DNA of 64,000 nt from Tridacna crocea (GCA_943736015.1 OX031060.1:21405231-21469230); one strand, 5' to 3'. Counted from the first letter of the stretch, positions 31,770-42,583 are shown. Notes: generated by a model not told the origin, from the letters alone. Numbers and translations: made by a program.

Positions 31770-31996
31770 TTAACCTATTACCACACAATCCCTACTTTTG
31801 ATGCCCCTGAGAAAGAAGCCCTTAGAAAACATTGTGGGAAAAGGAGAAAATGCTGTAACCAGCATTTTCTCCTTTTCCCATTATGTTTTCTTCCCTTCAC
31901 AAAACATATTTCAGATTTTCAGTCACTTATATTTTGTCGTCTGCGAATGCTTTGTATTTTGACATGCTTAGAATTTTGTCGTTTGGTAATGAGTTA
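31770..31996 (+). mobile_element. Family A TTAA MITE
   Basis: TTAACCTATTACCACACAAT to GTCGTTTGGTAATGAGTTAA. The core has lost two bases at the centre (AATGCTGTAACCAGCATT). Confidence 0.88.
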
Positions 31997-32300
31997 ACTG
32001 GATACACATTGCCAAAATATTGGACTAGCTGGTTACTCATAATGCTTTCTACCCTCCTGTAGACAAACCATCAACTAAGCCATCATATGCAAATGGTTTT
32101 AATTTCATCAAGGCTAAAATTTTGTCATTTTGTAAAGATTTTCAAGTGAAACTTTTATATCAGCAAATAATAGTGAGTTATATAAATACATTGAATACAT
32201 GTAAAGCACCCATATTATTGCAATAAACATGGTTAAACATAAATGACAATAGCATGCAGCTAGTAGTGATACACATCCCTATTTGAAATTTTAAATTAAC

Positions 32301-32476
32301 CTTTTGTTTCAGTGTCATTGTTTCCAATTCCTGGATGTCACCCACAGTCACCCTATGTGACTGCAACATGCGCTCCAGTAGAGTCAACCAGTCCCTCAAC
32401 TCTGCCACTGATTGGTCAAACTCTGACCAATCAGGTTTGCTGGATACTGGCTGGTTTGCTGCTTGGGACACTTTAA
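32301..32476 (-). CDS. DMD: Dystrophin exon: end of hinge 3 and helix A of R20
   Basis: A 176-nt exon (phase 1 to 0), acceptor TTCTTGCAG, donor GTTAAT. The first residues (VKVSQAANQPVSSKPD) are low in helix character and match hinge 3. Then comes WSEFDQSVAELRDWLTLLER and SHRVTVGDIQELETMTLKQK. Human R20 has FNRAWTELTDWLSLLDQ and SQRVMVGDLEDINEMIIKQK, the closest match in the window and the basis for naming the gene. The hinge plus linker is about 30 residues, shorter than the roughly 47 I recall for human hinge 3. Confidence 0.97.
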
Positions 32477-33285
32477 CTGCAAGAAAAATTGCAACAAAAA
32501 TTGACTGGTGATCAAGGTGCACAACACCTTAATGTGTTACAACAACAGTTATTTCTACGGCAAGGATGGTAAACTCACCTAAACCAGTCAGGTAGCATAG
32601 AGAAATATAACAGTTAACCTTTTCCAAATCATTTATACCAGGAAAAGTATGCTAAATGCAAGGACAGTCTTTATCTCACCTTTTACCAAACAATCTAAAG
32701 TTTTAGTGACCCTTTGAGGCTTTAGAGAAATGTTCATAAGAAATGAGAAAATGCTAGTAACAACATTTTCTCTTTTTCCTATAGCTTTTCTATCCTTACA
32801 GACAAATCTCATGGTTAACATTAGATTTTAGTTTGCTTTCTGCAAGTGCTTTCATTTTCAATAAGTCCTAAATCTCTTCTTTGGTGAAAAGTTAAAACAT
32901 ACTACAACAATAACAAGATACATGAAAAATAAAGGAAAATCTTTCGAAGGATTTTACATCTTTTTGAAACTTTGTGAGAAAAGTTGCAAACCCTTCTAAA
33001 ATTAACTGTTTTGTTTCCCAAAATGTTTTCCTCAGCTGTCATCTGCACAGGCATATACTTGTACATGTATACAGAAAAGGGTAGAAATTTCATAGTTCTA
33101 ACACATCGCAGACTCACATCTCTATATCTCAAAAAGTTCTGCCATGGTTGTAAATTACTTGTGTATGGAAACTTCTTTTGTTCTAAGCTTTTATAAAATA
33201 TTTGAGTATTTCAGATCTGCATCAATCAAAGAATGGTAATTCAGGACTAAAATTATTTTTCTTTAGAACTTACAGAGTTACTTAC
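32477..33285 (-). other. DMD: Intron at hinge 3
   Basis: An 809-bp intron. A decayed family A copy lies at about 32680-32895 (ACCTTTTACCAAACAATC, GAAAATGCTAGTAACAACAT, TGGTGAAAAGTTAA). The remainder shows nothing recognisable. Confidence 0.85.
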
Positions 33286-33502
33286 CTTGTGTAAATACTT
33301 CATGAATTGAGGAATCCAATGGTGCAGGTTCAATTCTGCTGGCCAGTTCCTTAATAACCAGCCAATCATTGTTGAGCTTATCTATTTTGTGCTGGAGATG
33401 ATATGGCAAATTGGACTGGTTAAAGTCTTTACACAGTTGTTGAGAGGATTTATTGGCTGTGTCTACGCTCGACTGCTTGGCATCAATGGCTGCATGGGTA
33501 GT
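33286..33502 (-). CDS. DMD: Dystrophin exon: second half of R19 and hinge 3
   Basis: A 217-nt exon (phase 0 to 1), acceptor TTTTTTTGTAG, donor GTAAGT. It starts TTHAAIDAKQSSVDTANK, continues QQLCKDFNQSNLPYHLQHK and has helix C as IDKLNNDWLVIKELASRI. It ends EPAPLDSSIHEVFTQ, a proline-containing, non-helical stretch taken as the start of hinge 3. Human R19 has VQAKQPDVEEILSKGQHLY and LEDLSSEWKAVNRLLQELR in the same places. Confidence 0.95.
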
Positions 33503-33612
33503 CTACAAAAAAAGCAAAACGAACAAACATGTCCATTTCCCCATTTCCTTCAACAAAAATTACTAGATCATAAATTATGAGCTGCATCATGGCAAAAGGG
33601 GGAGGGTGGTGT

Positions 33613-33690
33613 TTTAACCCTTTACCACACAATGACAACTTTTGACGACACTGAGGTAGAAGCCTATAGAAAACATTGTCTGCAGTAAAT
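33613..33690 (+). mobile_element. Solo family A head fragment
   Basis: TTAACCCTTTACCACACAAT, ACTTTTGACGACACTGAGG and AGAAAACATTGTCTGC, then the similarity stops before the hairpin. Confidence 0.7.
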
Positions 33691-33710
33691 ATGCTTTGGC
33701 AGTGAACAAG

Positions 33711-33938
33711 TTAACCCTTTACCCCATCATGCATTTCTATGGTATCTCTAATTGACCCTAAATAACAGCAAGGGTGAAGCCGTTTCTTATGTGTATATGA
33801 TACCCTTTTGATAGCATAGAAAACATTGTGACAAAAGGTGAAATTGCTCGTCACCAGCAATTTCACCTTTTGCCTCAATGTTTTCATAAGGCTCCAACAA
33901 GCAATGCATAGAAATGAGTAGCTATAGTAAAGGGTTAA
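33711..33938. mobile_element. Family B1 TTAA MITE
   Basis: TTAACCCTTTACCCCATCAT to GTAGCTATAGTAAAGGGTTAA-like end. Opposite orientation to 12420 and 56317: the TAACAGCAAGGGTGAAGC arm is at the left. The core stem is GTGAAATTGCTCGTCACCAG. Confidence 0.87.
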
Positions 33939-34738
33939 TTTTGCAGTCTAAGAGAAGGGTTATTCTTTCACAAACAACAGATTTTTGACTTATGAATTTT
34001 AAGATCCTTGCAGGTGGCAATTTCAAACTCAAAACAAATGACCTGATGTTTTCCCATTGGGTAGAAACCATTGTGGGCAAAAAAGAAAATCCTGGTTGCC
34101 ATTAATTTTATATATTCCACAATGCCTCTTCCTCAGAGCATATTTGTACATAGAATCCTTTTGACAAGGATTAGTCCTTATTAGATAAAAATGTTTTAGA
34201 CCTGTTCACATTGAAAGTATTTGCAGACAAGAAAAGTATCCCAAAATCATGGGATTAGTTTTCCTTTTTCCACCATGGTTCTCAAAGTCCTTTTCCTAGG
34301 ATTCGTTTCAACATAGTTATCATATTTTGTATAAATAATTGGGACAGTGAAAAATAATCATTTTCTCTAATGTCCCCATACTTAGTTCTACAAAAAATTA
34401 TTATTTTGTCAGCTGTCCCAAAACTTATGTTCAGACAAGACAAGCTGTCATACTAAAAGTCAATGACCGCTAACCAGTCGAATATTGCCAATGTTAAAAT
34501 ATTGGTAAGTCTCAAATTTGATTGGTTTGAGGATCTTTGATCGATAAAACTTGGCTAGACTAGAATACTCTACCTTATATTCTATTTATAAACAAGAAAC
34601 CCGACTGACCATGACATGCAAGCGTGTCAGCTCTGTGTCAACTTGGGATGTACTTGTGTACCTAATGTATCTTGGATACAAGTTTATCATCTCCTTTTTA
34701 CACTTGTATCGGATTGGGATTTTTTTTTGTTTTGGGGT

Positions 34739-34955
34739 TTAACCCTTTACCACACAATCCCTACTTTTGACGCCCCTGAGAAAGAAGCTTTTAGAAAACT
34801 TTGTGAGAAAAGGAGAAAATGCTGGAGCATTTTCTCCTTTTCCCACATTGTTTTCTACCCTTCACAAAACAAATTTCAAGTCACTTTTATTTTGTCGTTT
34901 GCAAATGCTTTCAATTTGGACAAGCCTGGAATATTGTTGTTTGGTAATGAGTTAA
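34739..34955 (+). mobile_element. Family A TTAA MITE
   Basis: TTAACCCTTTACCACACAAT to TTGTTTGGTAATGAGTTAA. The loop is shortened (AATGCTGGAGCATTTTC), and about 10 bp are missing from the tail before CAAGTCACTTTTATTTTG. Confidence 0.88.
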
Positions 34956-35305
34956 AAAGAGTCTATCCGGTGACCAGGTTTTTGTATTGAGTTGGGAAAC
35001 TCCCACTGAATTCCAGAGGGTTTGGAAGCATGCTTACGACGTTACATGTGTGGAAATGAAACTACAGGAAATAATTGCATGTAAACAAAGGGTATCAATG
35101 GATTGACTGTCCCAATTCTTCGGAATAAAAAAAAAATACCGATATTGATGTGTAATTTTAGAATGGCCCAAATCTTTGGGTCATGAAAAAGAATTTTCAA
35201 GATTTTTGATGGTGTCCCAATACTTTGGGTTTCCCAAAACTTATGCAAAATCTGGTATTTAATACAGGGTTAGTACAGAAATTCCAATATGGAACTATAG
35301 CCTAC

Positions 35306-35491
35306 CTGAGGATCAACAATAATGGAATCTTCCTCATCTGGACTGGTAGCAGATTGAGCATGTCTGTGCTGAAGGACATCTCGGGTTTGGTCTATCCAGG
35401 CTTGAAGGTCGTCTACAGATGTGATAAATGATCTTAGCTGATGTAGGTGCTTTTCAACGCTATGTATGGCATCTGGGATTTCATTCATGAT
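35306..35491 (-). CDS. DMD: Dystrophin exon: first half of R19
   Basis: A 186-nt exon, 62 whole codons, phase 0 at both ends (skippable without frameshift). Acceptor TTTACATTGCAG, donor GTAGGC. It begins IMNEIPDAIHSVEKHLHQLR and contains FITSVDDLQAWIDQTRDVL, helix A with its central Trp. It ends in an acidic loop, TSPDEEDSIIVDPQ. Human R19 has KKLEDLEEQLNHLLLWLSPI here, and also a variable loop after helix A. Confidence 0.93.
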
Positions 35492-35557
35492 CTGCAATGT
35501 AAATTTTCATCAGAGATATATTGGATCTGGCATGAGTTGGTGTTTGAGATACTTTCA

Positions 35558-35785
35558 TTAACTCTTTACCAAACGACAAAATTTGGCATTGTCCAAAATT
35601 TAAGCACATGCTGATGACAAAGTAAATGAGACTCAAAAATTGAAATTTGATTTTGGAAGGGTAGAAAACATTGTAGGAAAAGGAGAAAATGCTGGTTACC
35701 AGCATTTTCTCCTTTTCCTATAATGTTTTCAAAAGATTTCTTCTTCAAGGGCATTAAAAGTCGGGATTGTGTGGTAAAGAGTTAA
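35558..35785 (-). mobile_element. Family A TTAA MITE
   Basis: TTAACTCTTTACCAAACGAC to GTGTGGTAAAGAGTTAA. The stem is perfect, including a compensated change (TAGGAAAAGG with CCTTTTCCTA). Confidence 0.9.
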
Positions 35786-36117
35786 ACGAATCTACAAAAA
35801 ATATTATTTTGTGAGCCTATGGCACCCTGTATTAACATTTTTTTGTGGATGAGTTTGATAAAAATTTACCTCAGAAGCCAATGAATGTCAGATTCTTCTT
35901 ATCACATAACAATATTTCATAAATTATAGATCAGAAGACGCAAAATCATCCATATAGATGTACCCACAGTAATATCGACGAAACCCATTCACTTCTATGA
36001 AATATGCACAGAAATGACATCAAAAATGAGGTCACATAACTGCAATATCAAACACGAATAAGATACTGAAAACAAGGGAGGTAATGTAATAAATTTAAAG
36101 TATTTCTACAGAATTAT

Positions 36118-36335
36118 TTAACCCATTACCACACAATCCCTACTTTTGACGACACTGAGAAAGAAGCCTTTAGGAAAAGGAGAAAATGCTGGTAACCAGC
36201 ATTTTCTCCTTTTTCCCACAATCTTTTCTACCCTTCACACAAAAAAAATTCAAATTTTCAGTCACATTTATTTAATCGTATGTAAATGCTTTCAATTTGG
36301 ACAAGCCTAAAATATTGTGTCTAGTAATGAGTTAA
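36118..36335 (+). mobile_element. Family A TTAA MITE
   Basis: TTAACCCATTACCACACAAT to TGTCTAGTAATGAGTTAA. About 15 bp of the left stem (AAACATTGTGGG) is deleted, so TTTAGGAAAAGGAGAAAATG follows the head directly. Confidence 0.87.
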
Positions 36336-36877
36336 TTTTTTTGCAAACTTTTCCTTTCATACACAGTTGGTTCAGTGAAAACTTTTACCTGTACATCCTA
36401 ATTCAGATGCCATAATAATTATACAAGCAACTGTTTTAGGTGACCATATTCAACAACATAGCATTATACTGGAAGTTGCCCATGATTAGTATTTTTTTCC
36501 TCTGGCTACAAGCTCTGTGAAAAAGCAGTCTGCTTAGAAAATTCAACCCTTTACCAACAACCCTAACTTCTAACAACCCTGAAGAAAAAGCCATTTGAAA
36601 ACATCATGGGCAAGGAAGAAAATGCTGATAACCAGCATTTTCTCCTTTTCTACCTGTGCTTTTGACCCTACTCAAAACAATTTTTTATTCACATCTGTCA
36701 TCTGTAGATGCTTTCAACTTGGACAAGTAAACAATTTTGTTGCTTGATAAAGACTTGGTCCACTTTGATTTCCCCTATTTCAAAAGGATGTTTTTGATCT
36801 GTTACGTTTTCAAAAGTTATCAAATGAAGGGCTGTATAACATTGATATTCCCAAGTAAAAAATTTTCAAAAGCCAAC

Positions 36878-37027
36878 CTTTGCCCATTCAGTGTTTAAAT
36901 TTTCTAGATCTGTCTGTATATTCTGCTTGTCCTCCACGGTCAGAGAATCCTGTTTGTCTAAGATGGCCCCACTACGATTAATGGCTTCAATATTTTGTTT
37001 CTTCACTGGAATGTCATCTTCTCTATC
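36878..37027 (-). CDS. DMD: Dystrophin exon: second half of R18
   Basis: A 150-nt exon, 50 whole codons, phase 0 at both ends. Acceptor TTATATTTTAG, donor GTTGGC. It encodes DREDDIPVKKQNIEAINRSG, then AILDKQDSLTVEDKQNIQTD and LENLNTEWAK. Human R18 has LRQGILKQLNETGGPVLVSA and LENKLKQTNLQWIK. The INRSG/LNETG turn followed by a variable loop and helix C with Trp supports the match. A MITE starts about 20 bases upstream of the acceptor. Confidence 0.93.
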
Positions 37028-37047
37028 CTAAAATATAACATAAAGTC

Positions 37048-37275
37048 TTAACCCTTTACCACACAATCCCTACTTTTGATGATCCTGAGAAAGAAGCCTT
37101 TAGAAAACATTCTGGGAAAAGGAGAAAATGCTGGTAACCAGCATTTTCTCCTTTTCCCACAATGTTTTCTACCCTTCTCAAAACAAATTTCAAATTTTCA
37201 GTCAGTTTTATTTTGTTGTCTGCAATTGCTTTCAGTCTGGATAAACCTAAAATTTTGTTGTTTGGTAATGAGTTA
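37048..37275 (+). mobile_element. Family A TTAA MITE
   Basis: TTAACCCTTTACCACACAAT to TTGTTTGGTAATGAGTTAA, near consensus, with one stem mismatch (TTCTGGG against CCCACAA). Confidence 0.92.
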
Positions 37276-38519
37276 ACTATATAAGAACCTGATTAACAAC
37301 TTTTGCTCTGTTCAAGTATTCTTTAATCCTCTACCAGCAATCTTATAGTTTAACTCTTTACCAAATGACAAAATTTTAGGCATGACCAAATTGAAAGCAT
37401 TAGCAGACAACAAATTAGATTTAGCTCAAATTATAATTTGTCTAACACAAAAGTAGAAAACATTGTGGGAGAAAGAGAAAATGCCAGTAGTAGGGTGAGG
37501 CCAATGTGAAAGACCAACATATGGCAAAACTCAGGCTGCAGAGCCCTGTATCACCCAATCCCATATATCATAGACCCTAAGGAAGAAGTCTGTTGAAAGG
37601 ATTGTGAGAAATGGCAATAAGCCTGGCAACCAGCTTTTTCACCTTTACCCACTATGTTTCCAACCCTTTCAAATACAGTTTCCAACCTCTAGACCAGATT
37701 TAAATCGCTACCTGGAAATACTGCGGATTAAGAGAAGTCGTCATTATTGTCATATGGAAAAAAATTCAGTCAAGAAAATCACAGTCAATGAAAATTAGTG
37801 TTGTGTAGGTAATGGAAAAAATTGTTGCATTCTGTTCCAGTACTTATCTATAGTGTCTGTAAAAAGGTGTTTAGGCGTTCCTAGCATTTAGGGAGATTGC
37901 TCATACGCAAGCATGCCATCCTGAGTCTGACTAAAAGAAAATCTGTTGCATAAATTATTTACTTGTTGATTTATACTTATGTCATTGATCTTTAGTACTG
38001 AAATACAGCACCTGTGGTTGTACTCAGAGCACACCAGGATGCTCCATTGTTTTCAACAATTTTCTATGTGTATCTCATCCCCTCCCCCTGAATCCGTAAG
38101 ATGGTCCTATATCGATCACCTGAGTGCTAAGCAGTAAAGGTCTACCATGAAGATAAATACCAAATATCAGAGTTCAAGGCCAAATAATTCTGACAGGGTA
38201 TGTAACTGTGCAAAAAGCATTTTCTCCTTTTTCAAAATTGCTTCCACAACCTTTCTTCTTCAGGTTCAATGAAAGTCGGGATTGTATGGTAAGGGATTGA
38301 ATTAACTTTGGAAGCCAGGTGTTAATTTCCTGGTCAAAATGGTGGTCAAATGACAAGAAAGCTAAATGAGGTTAAACAACAGCATTTGCTCATTGGTAAG
38401 ACACAAATGAGACTTGTCCCAATGACTTTTTATCAAACGTCAAAGGATGTTAGGTTAGACACTTATCAAGCCAGTGCAAACTGGGAACCCTAGACTAACA
38501 GCTGACAACATTACTATGC

Positions 38520-39375
38520 TCAAACTTCTGTCTCCCATGGTGGGGCATTATTTGAATAAACTTGGTAGAGGGTCCACTAGGAGATGCCACAGACCAAATA
38601 TCAAAGCTCTATGCCATCTAGTTTCAGAGGATTTTTAAAGTTTTCCTTCTTTGTTCCTATGCTCAAACTTGTGACCCTCGGGGCGGGGCCAGTTTTGACC
38701 CCAGGGGCAACAATTGTATAAACTAGGTAGGGTCCACTAGGAAATGCCACAGACCAAATATCAAAGCTCTACGCTTTCTAGTTTCAGAGAAGAAGATTTT
38801 CGAAGTTTTCCTTCTTTGTTTCTATGGTCAAACTTGTGACCCCTGGGATGGAGCCAGTTTTAACCCCAGGGGCATCATTTGAACAGACTTGGAAGAAGTC
38901 CACAAGGAGATACTACATACCAAATATCACAGCTCTATGCCTTCAAGTTATAGAGGAAAAGATTTTTAAGGTTTTCCTTCTTTTTTCCTATGCTCAAACT
39001 TGTGTCCCCCAGGGTGGATCCAGTTTTAAACCCAGGGGCATCATTTGAATAAACTTGGTAGGGTCCACTAGCAGATGCCACATACCAAACATCAAAGCTC
39101 TACATCTTCTAGTGTCAGAGAAGAAGATTTTCAAAGATTTTGTGTTCTTTCCTTTTTGCTGCCATGTCAACCAGAGTTATGGGTGGAATTCAATTCTTTG
39201 AACAATTTTGGTAGAGCTTACCCAAGAAACATCCCCGCCAAGTTTCATCAAGATTGGCCCAGTGGTTTAGGAGAGGATGTTTAAAGAAATTGTTGTCAGA
39301 CAACAGATGCTGGATGAAGGACATGGGGCGATCACAATAGTTCACTTTTAGCACTTTGCGCTAAAGTGAGTTAAA
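38520..39375 (+). repeat. Long form of the AACAAGAGGGCCAT/hairpin repeat, 5' truncated
   Basis: About four units of 160-170 bp with GGGGCCAGTTTTGACCCC-like motifs (near 38686, 38851, 39018) and ACCAAATATCAAAGCTCTA. It ends GGGCGATCACAATAGTTCAC with a terminal hairpin, TTTAGCACTTTGCGCTAAA. The same family as 10696-11742. Confidence 0.75.
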
Positions 39376-39496
39376 AAGGAGGAAAATGCTTTATACCTGC
39401 ATTTTCTCCTTTTTTCATGTTCTTCAAACAGCTTTTTCAAGAGGGTTTTACATGTGATTATTTTGTAAAGATTAATACTAGTGTAACGATGCTTAC

Positions 39497-39641
39497 CCTC
39501 ATTCTTTCTAAGAGATCCTCTAACATGGCCTCCTCTGGCTGATGAGGTGTTGTCATGATGTTTTCTGTCTCGTGAATCCAGAAAAACATTTCATCCATTT
39601 CATCCGTAAACTCACTGGTTTTCACACTCGCTTGTTCAAGT
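39497..39641 (-). CDS. DMD: Dystrophin exon: first half of R18
   Basis: A 145-nt exon (phase 2 to 0), acceptor TTGTTCCACCAG, donor GTAAGC. One base completes Arg; then LEQASVKTSEFTDEMDEM, FFWIHETENIMTTPHQPEEA and MLEDLLERMR follow. Human R18 has NILSEFQRDLNEFVLWLEEA, DNIASIPLEPGKEQQLKEKL. The aligned W-x3-E and E-N-I/D-N-I positions make this a secure match. Confidence 0.95.
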
Positions 39642-39911
39642 CTGGTGGAACAAGAAAACTGCTTAAACATTCCAAATACTAATGTTTGTATGCTTGCATG
39701 ACCATTAGTATACATATCTTTGCTTGTATGACTTGTATTGTGTACCCTGCTTTCAACAGTAATGAAGTCTTGTAGAAACGTTGTTAGGTTCTACAGACAC
39801 CATCATATACTCTGTAATGTCAAAGTTGCTGATAAATAAGGTTTCATTGGATTTTTTGTTCTTATTCTTCTTTCAACTGTTTTTCTGGTGTTCCAAGAAA
39901 CACCGAGTCTT

Positions 39912-40232
39912 TTAACCCACTACCACACAATCCCTACTTTTGACGCCCCCGAGAAAGAAGCCCTTAGAAAACATTGTGGGAAAAGGAGAAAATGCTGGTA
40001 ACCAGCATTTTCTCCTTTTCCCACAATGTTTTCTACCCTTCACAAAGCAAATTTCAAATTTTCAGTCAGTTTTATTTTGTCGTCTGCAAATGCTTTCCAT
40101 TTGGGCAAGCCTAAAATATTGTTTTCTACCCTTCACAAAACAAATTTCAAATTTTCAGTCACTTTTTTTTGTCGTCTGTAAATGCTTTCATTTTGGATCA
40201 GTCTAAGATATTGTTGTTTAGTAATAGGTTAA
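39912..40232 (+). mobile_element. Family A MITE with duplicated tail
   Basis: TTAACCCACTACCACACAAT to TTGTTTAGTAATAGGTTAA. The tail block (TTTTCTACCCTTCACAAAAC through GTCGTCTGTAAATGCTTTC) is present twice, near 40026-40120 and 40123-40212. It either contains an internal duplication or is a fusion of two copies. Confidence 0.87.
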
Positions 40233-40648
40233 ATGTGTAATTCCGTTTTTCTTTTTCATACAGTCTGATATTAATAATATGTTTATGGTCCACAGTTTTG
40301 TGATATATTCTAATCAAGAGTCAATCTTGTAATAATAATTGCCAAAAATGTGTTTTTCATACTTCCAGAAAATAGCTCAATTAGACACATTCTCTCTTTT
40401 GAGGCATCCTAGGGGCTAAATTCTTCAAAAACTTTTGATTGAAATGCCGAAATATGTCCAAACACTAACAGAATTTTTTTCATCTTTATTGAATACCAGG
40501 TGTTTCATTCCCACATCACATGCATTTTCCTGATGTAATATAAATGGCAAGACAAAATGACTCATTGGTAATTAATTGTTAAATGGGAAATTGACGGGTG
40601 ACAAGCCAAGGGAACCTTAACAGCCCTACATTAGCCATCTGACTATCT

Positions 40649-40878
40649 TTAACCCTTTACTAAACAACAGAATTTTAGACGGGTCCAAATTGAAAGCATC
40701 TGCAGACAACAAAGTGAAAGTGACGGAAAAATGAAAATTTGTTTTGGGAAGGGATGAAAAATATTGTGTGAAAAGGAGAAAATGTTGGTTACCAGCATTT
40801 TCTCTTTTTCCCACAATGTTTTCAAAGGGCTTATTTCTCAGGGTTGTTTAAAGTCAGGATTGTGTGGTAAAGGGTTAA
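40649..40878 (-). mobile_element. Family A TTAA MITE
   Basis: TTAACCCTTTACTAAACAAC to GTGTGGTAAAGGGTTAA. The stem has scattered drift (AATATTGTGTGAAAAGG). A partial copy follows at once (CACCAGCATTTTCTCC). Confidence 0.87.
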
Positions 40879-41754
40879 CTCTTCACCAGCATTTTCTCCT
40901 TCTTCCAAAATGTTTTCAAAAGCTGTCTTCTTCAGGATTCTTCAAAGGATTGTTTGTAGTACAGGGTTATTTACCAGACCATACTGGATAATCAGTACAA
41001 GGCCATTTTTAGTGATCTTCAGATGGTATCAAGGGAGCAAAGGTAAATAAAAGTGGCATTTTCATATAAGATACATCCGCATTCTCTCAATCTGTTGCAG
41101 TAAATAACAGTTCTGACCCATATTCCTCTGTTATATGACATGCACAATTAGTCTAACCTCTTATCAAATAATTCTGTGTTTTAGTGGCCAATTGGATATT
41201 TTACTCACTTTTCAAAGGTTTATATATCATCACCTGACCTAGTTCCAGTTTGTCCTTAGCAAAATGCTTTCATTTTGGACAAGTCTTAAATTTTGTCATT
41301 CCATACAGCAGCAGTTAGTTTTTCAGTAGCATAAGTATGGCAAACTATGTTGAAAAGGTATAAGAAGTAGAAAGTCACCCTAAACCTATATCAAACAAAG
41401 CTTGATTCTCCCAAATTGAAAGCATTTGCACAAGACAATTTATATGAAGCTCAAAGGTTGATTGCAGTCTATAACTGGAAGGAAATATTGCTGGAAAAAG
41501 AGAAAATGCTGGTGCCAGGGTTTGTTCCTGTGACTGGTAAAAGGTTATAGGAACATCTGTTACCAGACTGCACTTATTTCATCAATTAAGCATAAAGCAC
41601 TACAGACTTACATCAACCCTTGCGGCATTGAAATATTGTAGTACAACTGTTTGATAAGGGGCAAAAATGCCAAATTTAAAGGTTGTTTTGGCCAATATAT
41701 GTAAAATAATAGGGGACAGTATAGACACAAGACCAGGATGAACATTATAAGTTA

Positions 41755-42019
41755 TACTGTTAGGTGGCAGGGGACTTGGAAACTTGTTCATGGCTGTGGT
41801 GAATCATGTTACCCCAAGCCAAACAGTCAGGTGGCAGGGGACTTGGAAACTTGTTCATGGCTGTTGAGCCTTCATCTCAGGGCAACATGATTCATCACAG
41901 CTGTGAACAAATCTGCATGAGGCAACATGTTTCACCATGGACATGAACAAGTCTGCTCGGGGCAACATGATTCATCACACTCATTAACAAATTTCCAAGT
42001 CACCTGCCATCTGACTGTA
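41755..42019. mobile_element. TA-flanked inverted-repeat element (Tc1/mariner-like)
   Basis: Left TACTGTTAGGTGGCAGGGGA and right CACCTGCCATCTGACTGTA are inverted terminal repeats. Both continue inward with ACTTGGAAACTTGTTCATGG and AACATGATTCATCAC-like arms. The left arm is duplicated (41755 and 41825). There is no coding capacity. TA ends suggest Tc1/mariner or a similar superfamily. Confidence 0.65.
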
Positions 42020-42133
42020 CAATGAATGTATTATACTTTTCCAATGTTTGTTGCATGAATTTTTCATTGAAGTCAGAACTAGTGGACAGTTTTCATCTGC
42101 ATAACTTTGACATTTTCAGGTTCAAATACACAC

Positions 42134-42309
42134 CTATCTTGACGTTCAAGAACCTCTGAACAGATGTTTTTCCATCGTTGGTTGAGTGTATCAAGCTTTT
42201 CTCGTAGTTTACTCGAGTCTGGTGCTGCCGACTGCCTTATGATCTCATTTCCTGCAGCATTCATACTGTTTACAATACCTTGATGATCTCTGACACCCAG
42301 TTCCATTTC
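42134..42309 (-). CDS. DMD: Dystrophin exon: second half of R17
   Basis: A 176-nt exon (phase 0 to 2), acceptor TTCATAATTAG, donor GTGTGT. It encodes EMELGVRDHQGIVNSMNAAG, NEIIRQSAAPDSSKLREKLD and LNQRWKNICSEVLERQD plus AG. Human R17 has LQDGIGQRQTVVRTLNATG, EEIIQQSSKTDASILQEKL and LNLRWQEVCKQLSDRKK, almost position for position. R16-R17 carry the nNOS-binding site in vertebrates; whether that holds here cannot be told from the sequence. Confidence 0.96.
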
Positions 42310-42402
42310 CTAATTATGAAAAACAAAATATATTGTTACACTGGACTATACATCTGACACAGTATCATAAATTTGGAAAGCCAGTGACATTATTGAATCT
42401 TT

Positions 42403-42583
42403 ATACACCCCTGAAAAAGAAGCCTCTTGAAAACACTGTGGTAACCAGCATTTCCTCCTTTTCCCACACTGTTTTCTACCCTTCCCAAGACAAATTTCAA
42501 TTTTTCAGTCACCTTTATTTTGTTGTCTGCAAATGCTTTCAAATTGGACCAGTCTAAAATTTTCTCATGTGGTAAAAAGTTAA
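42403..42583 (+). mobile_element. Family A MITE, head and left stem missing
   Basis: Starts within the head (CACCCCTGAAAAAGAAGCC). The left stem is deleted (CACTGTGGTAACCAGCAT). The tail is complete to CATGTGGTAAAAAGTTAA. Confidence 0.78.

Larger units (their letters stand above)
22988..32300 (-). other. DMD: 9.3-kb intron within R20
   Basis: Contains the candidate MITE-split exon, a 31-bp minisatellite and many MITEs. Decayed family A pieces are near 25000-25240, 26050-26265, 28390-28520 and 31566-31765. I see no genes in 23235-24583, 24846-25000, 25240-25611, 26648-27170, 28520-28935, 29670-30232 or 31997-32300. Confidence 0.85.
33503..35305 (-). other. DMD: Intron within R19
   Basis: A 1.8-kb intron with a solo MITE head (33613-33690), a B1 copy and a family A copy. 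33939-34340 contains faint family A traces; 34340-34738 and 34956-35300 show no recognised structure beyond a repeated phrase about AATACTTTGGG near 35150-35230. Confidence 0.85.
35492..36877 (-). other. DMD: Intron between R18 and R19 exons
   Basis: A 1.4-kb intron with two well-bounded MITEs and a decayed one at about 36541-36755 (AACCCTTTACCAACAACCC, core AATGCTGATAACCAGCATT). 35786-36117 shows nothing recognised. Confidence 0.85.
37028..39496 (-). other. DMD: Intron within R18
   Basis: A 2.5-kb intron. Besides the listed copies it has a truncated family A copy at 37350-37490, decayed ones near 37555-37770 and 38180-38310, and a hairpin remnant at 39378-39430. 37800-38180 holds nothing recognised. 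Confidence 0.85.
39642..42133 (-). other. DMD: Intron between R17 and R18 exons
   Basis: A 2.5-kb intron with MITEs, a partial head at 40879-40970, decayed pieces near 41155-41320 and 41400-41550, and a TA-flanked element. 40233-40648 holds nothing recognised. Confidence 0.85.
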
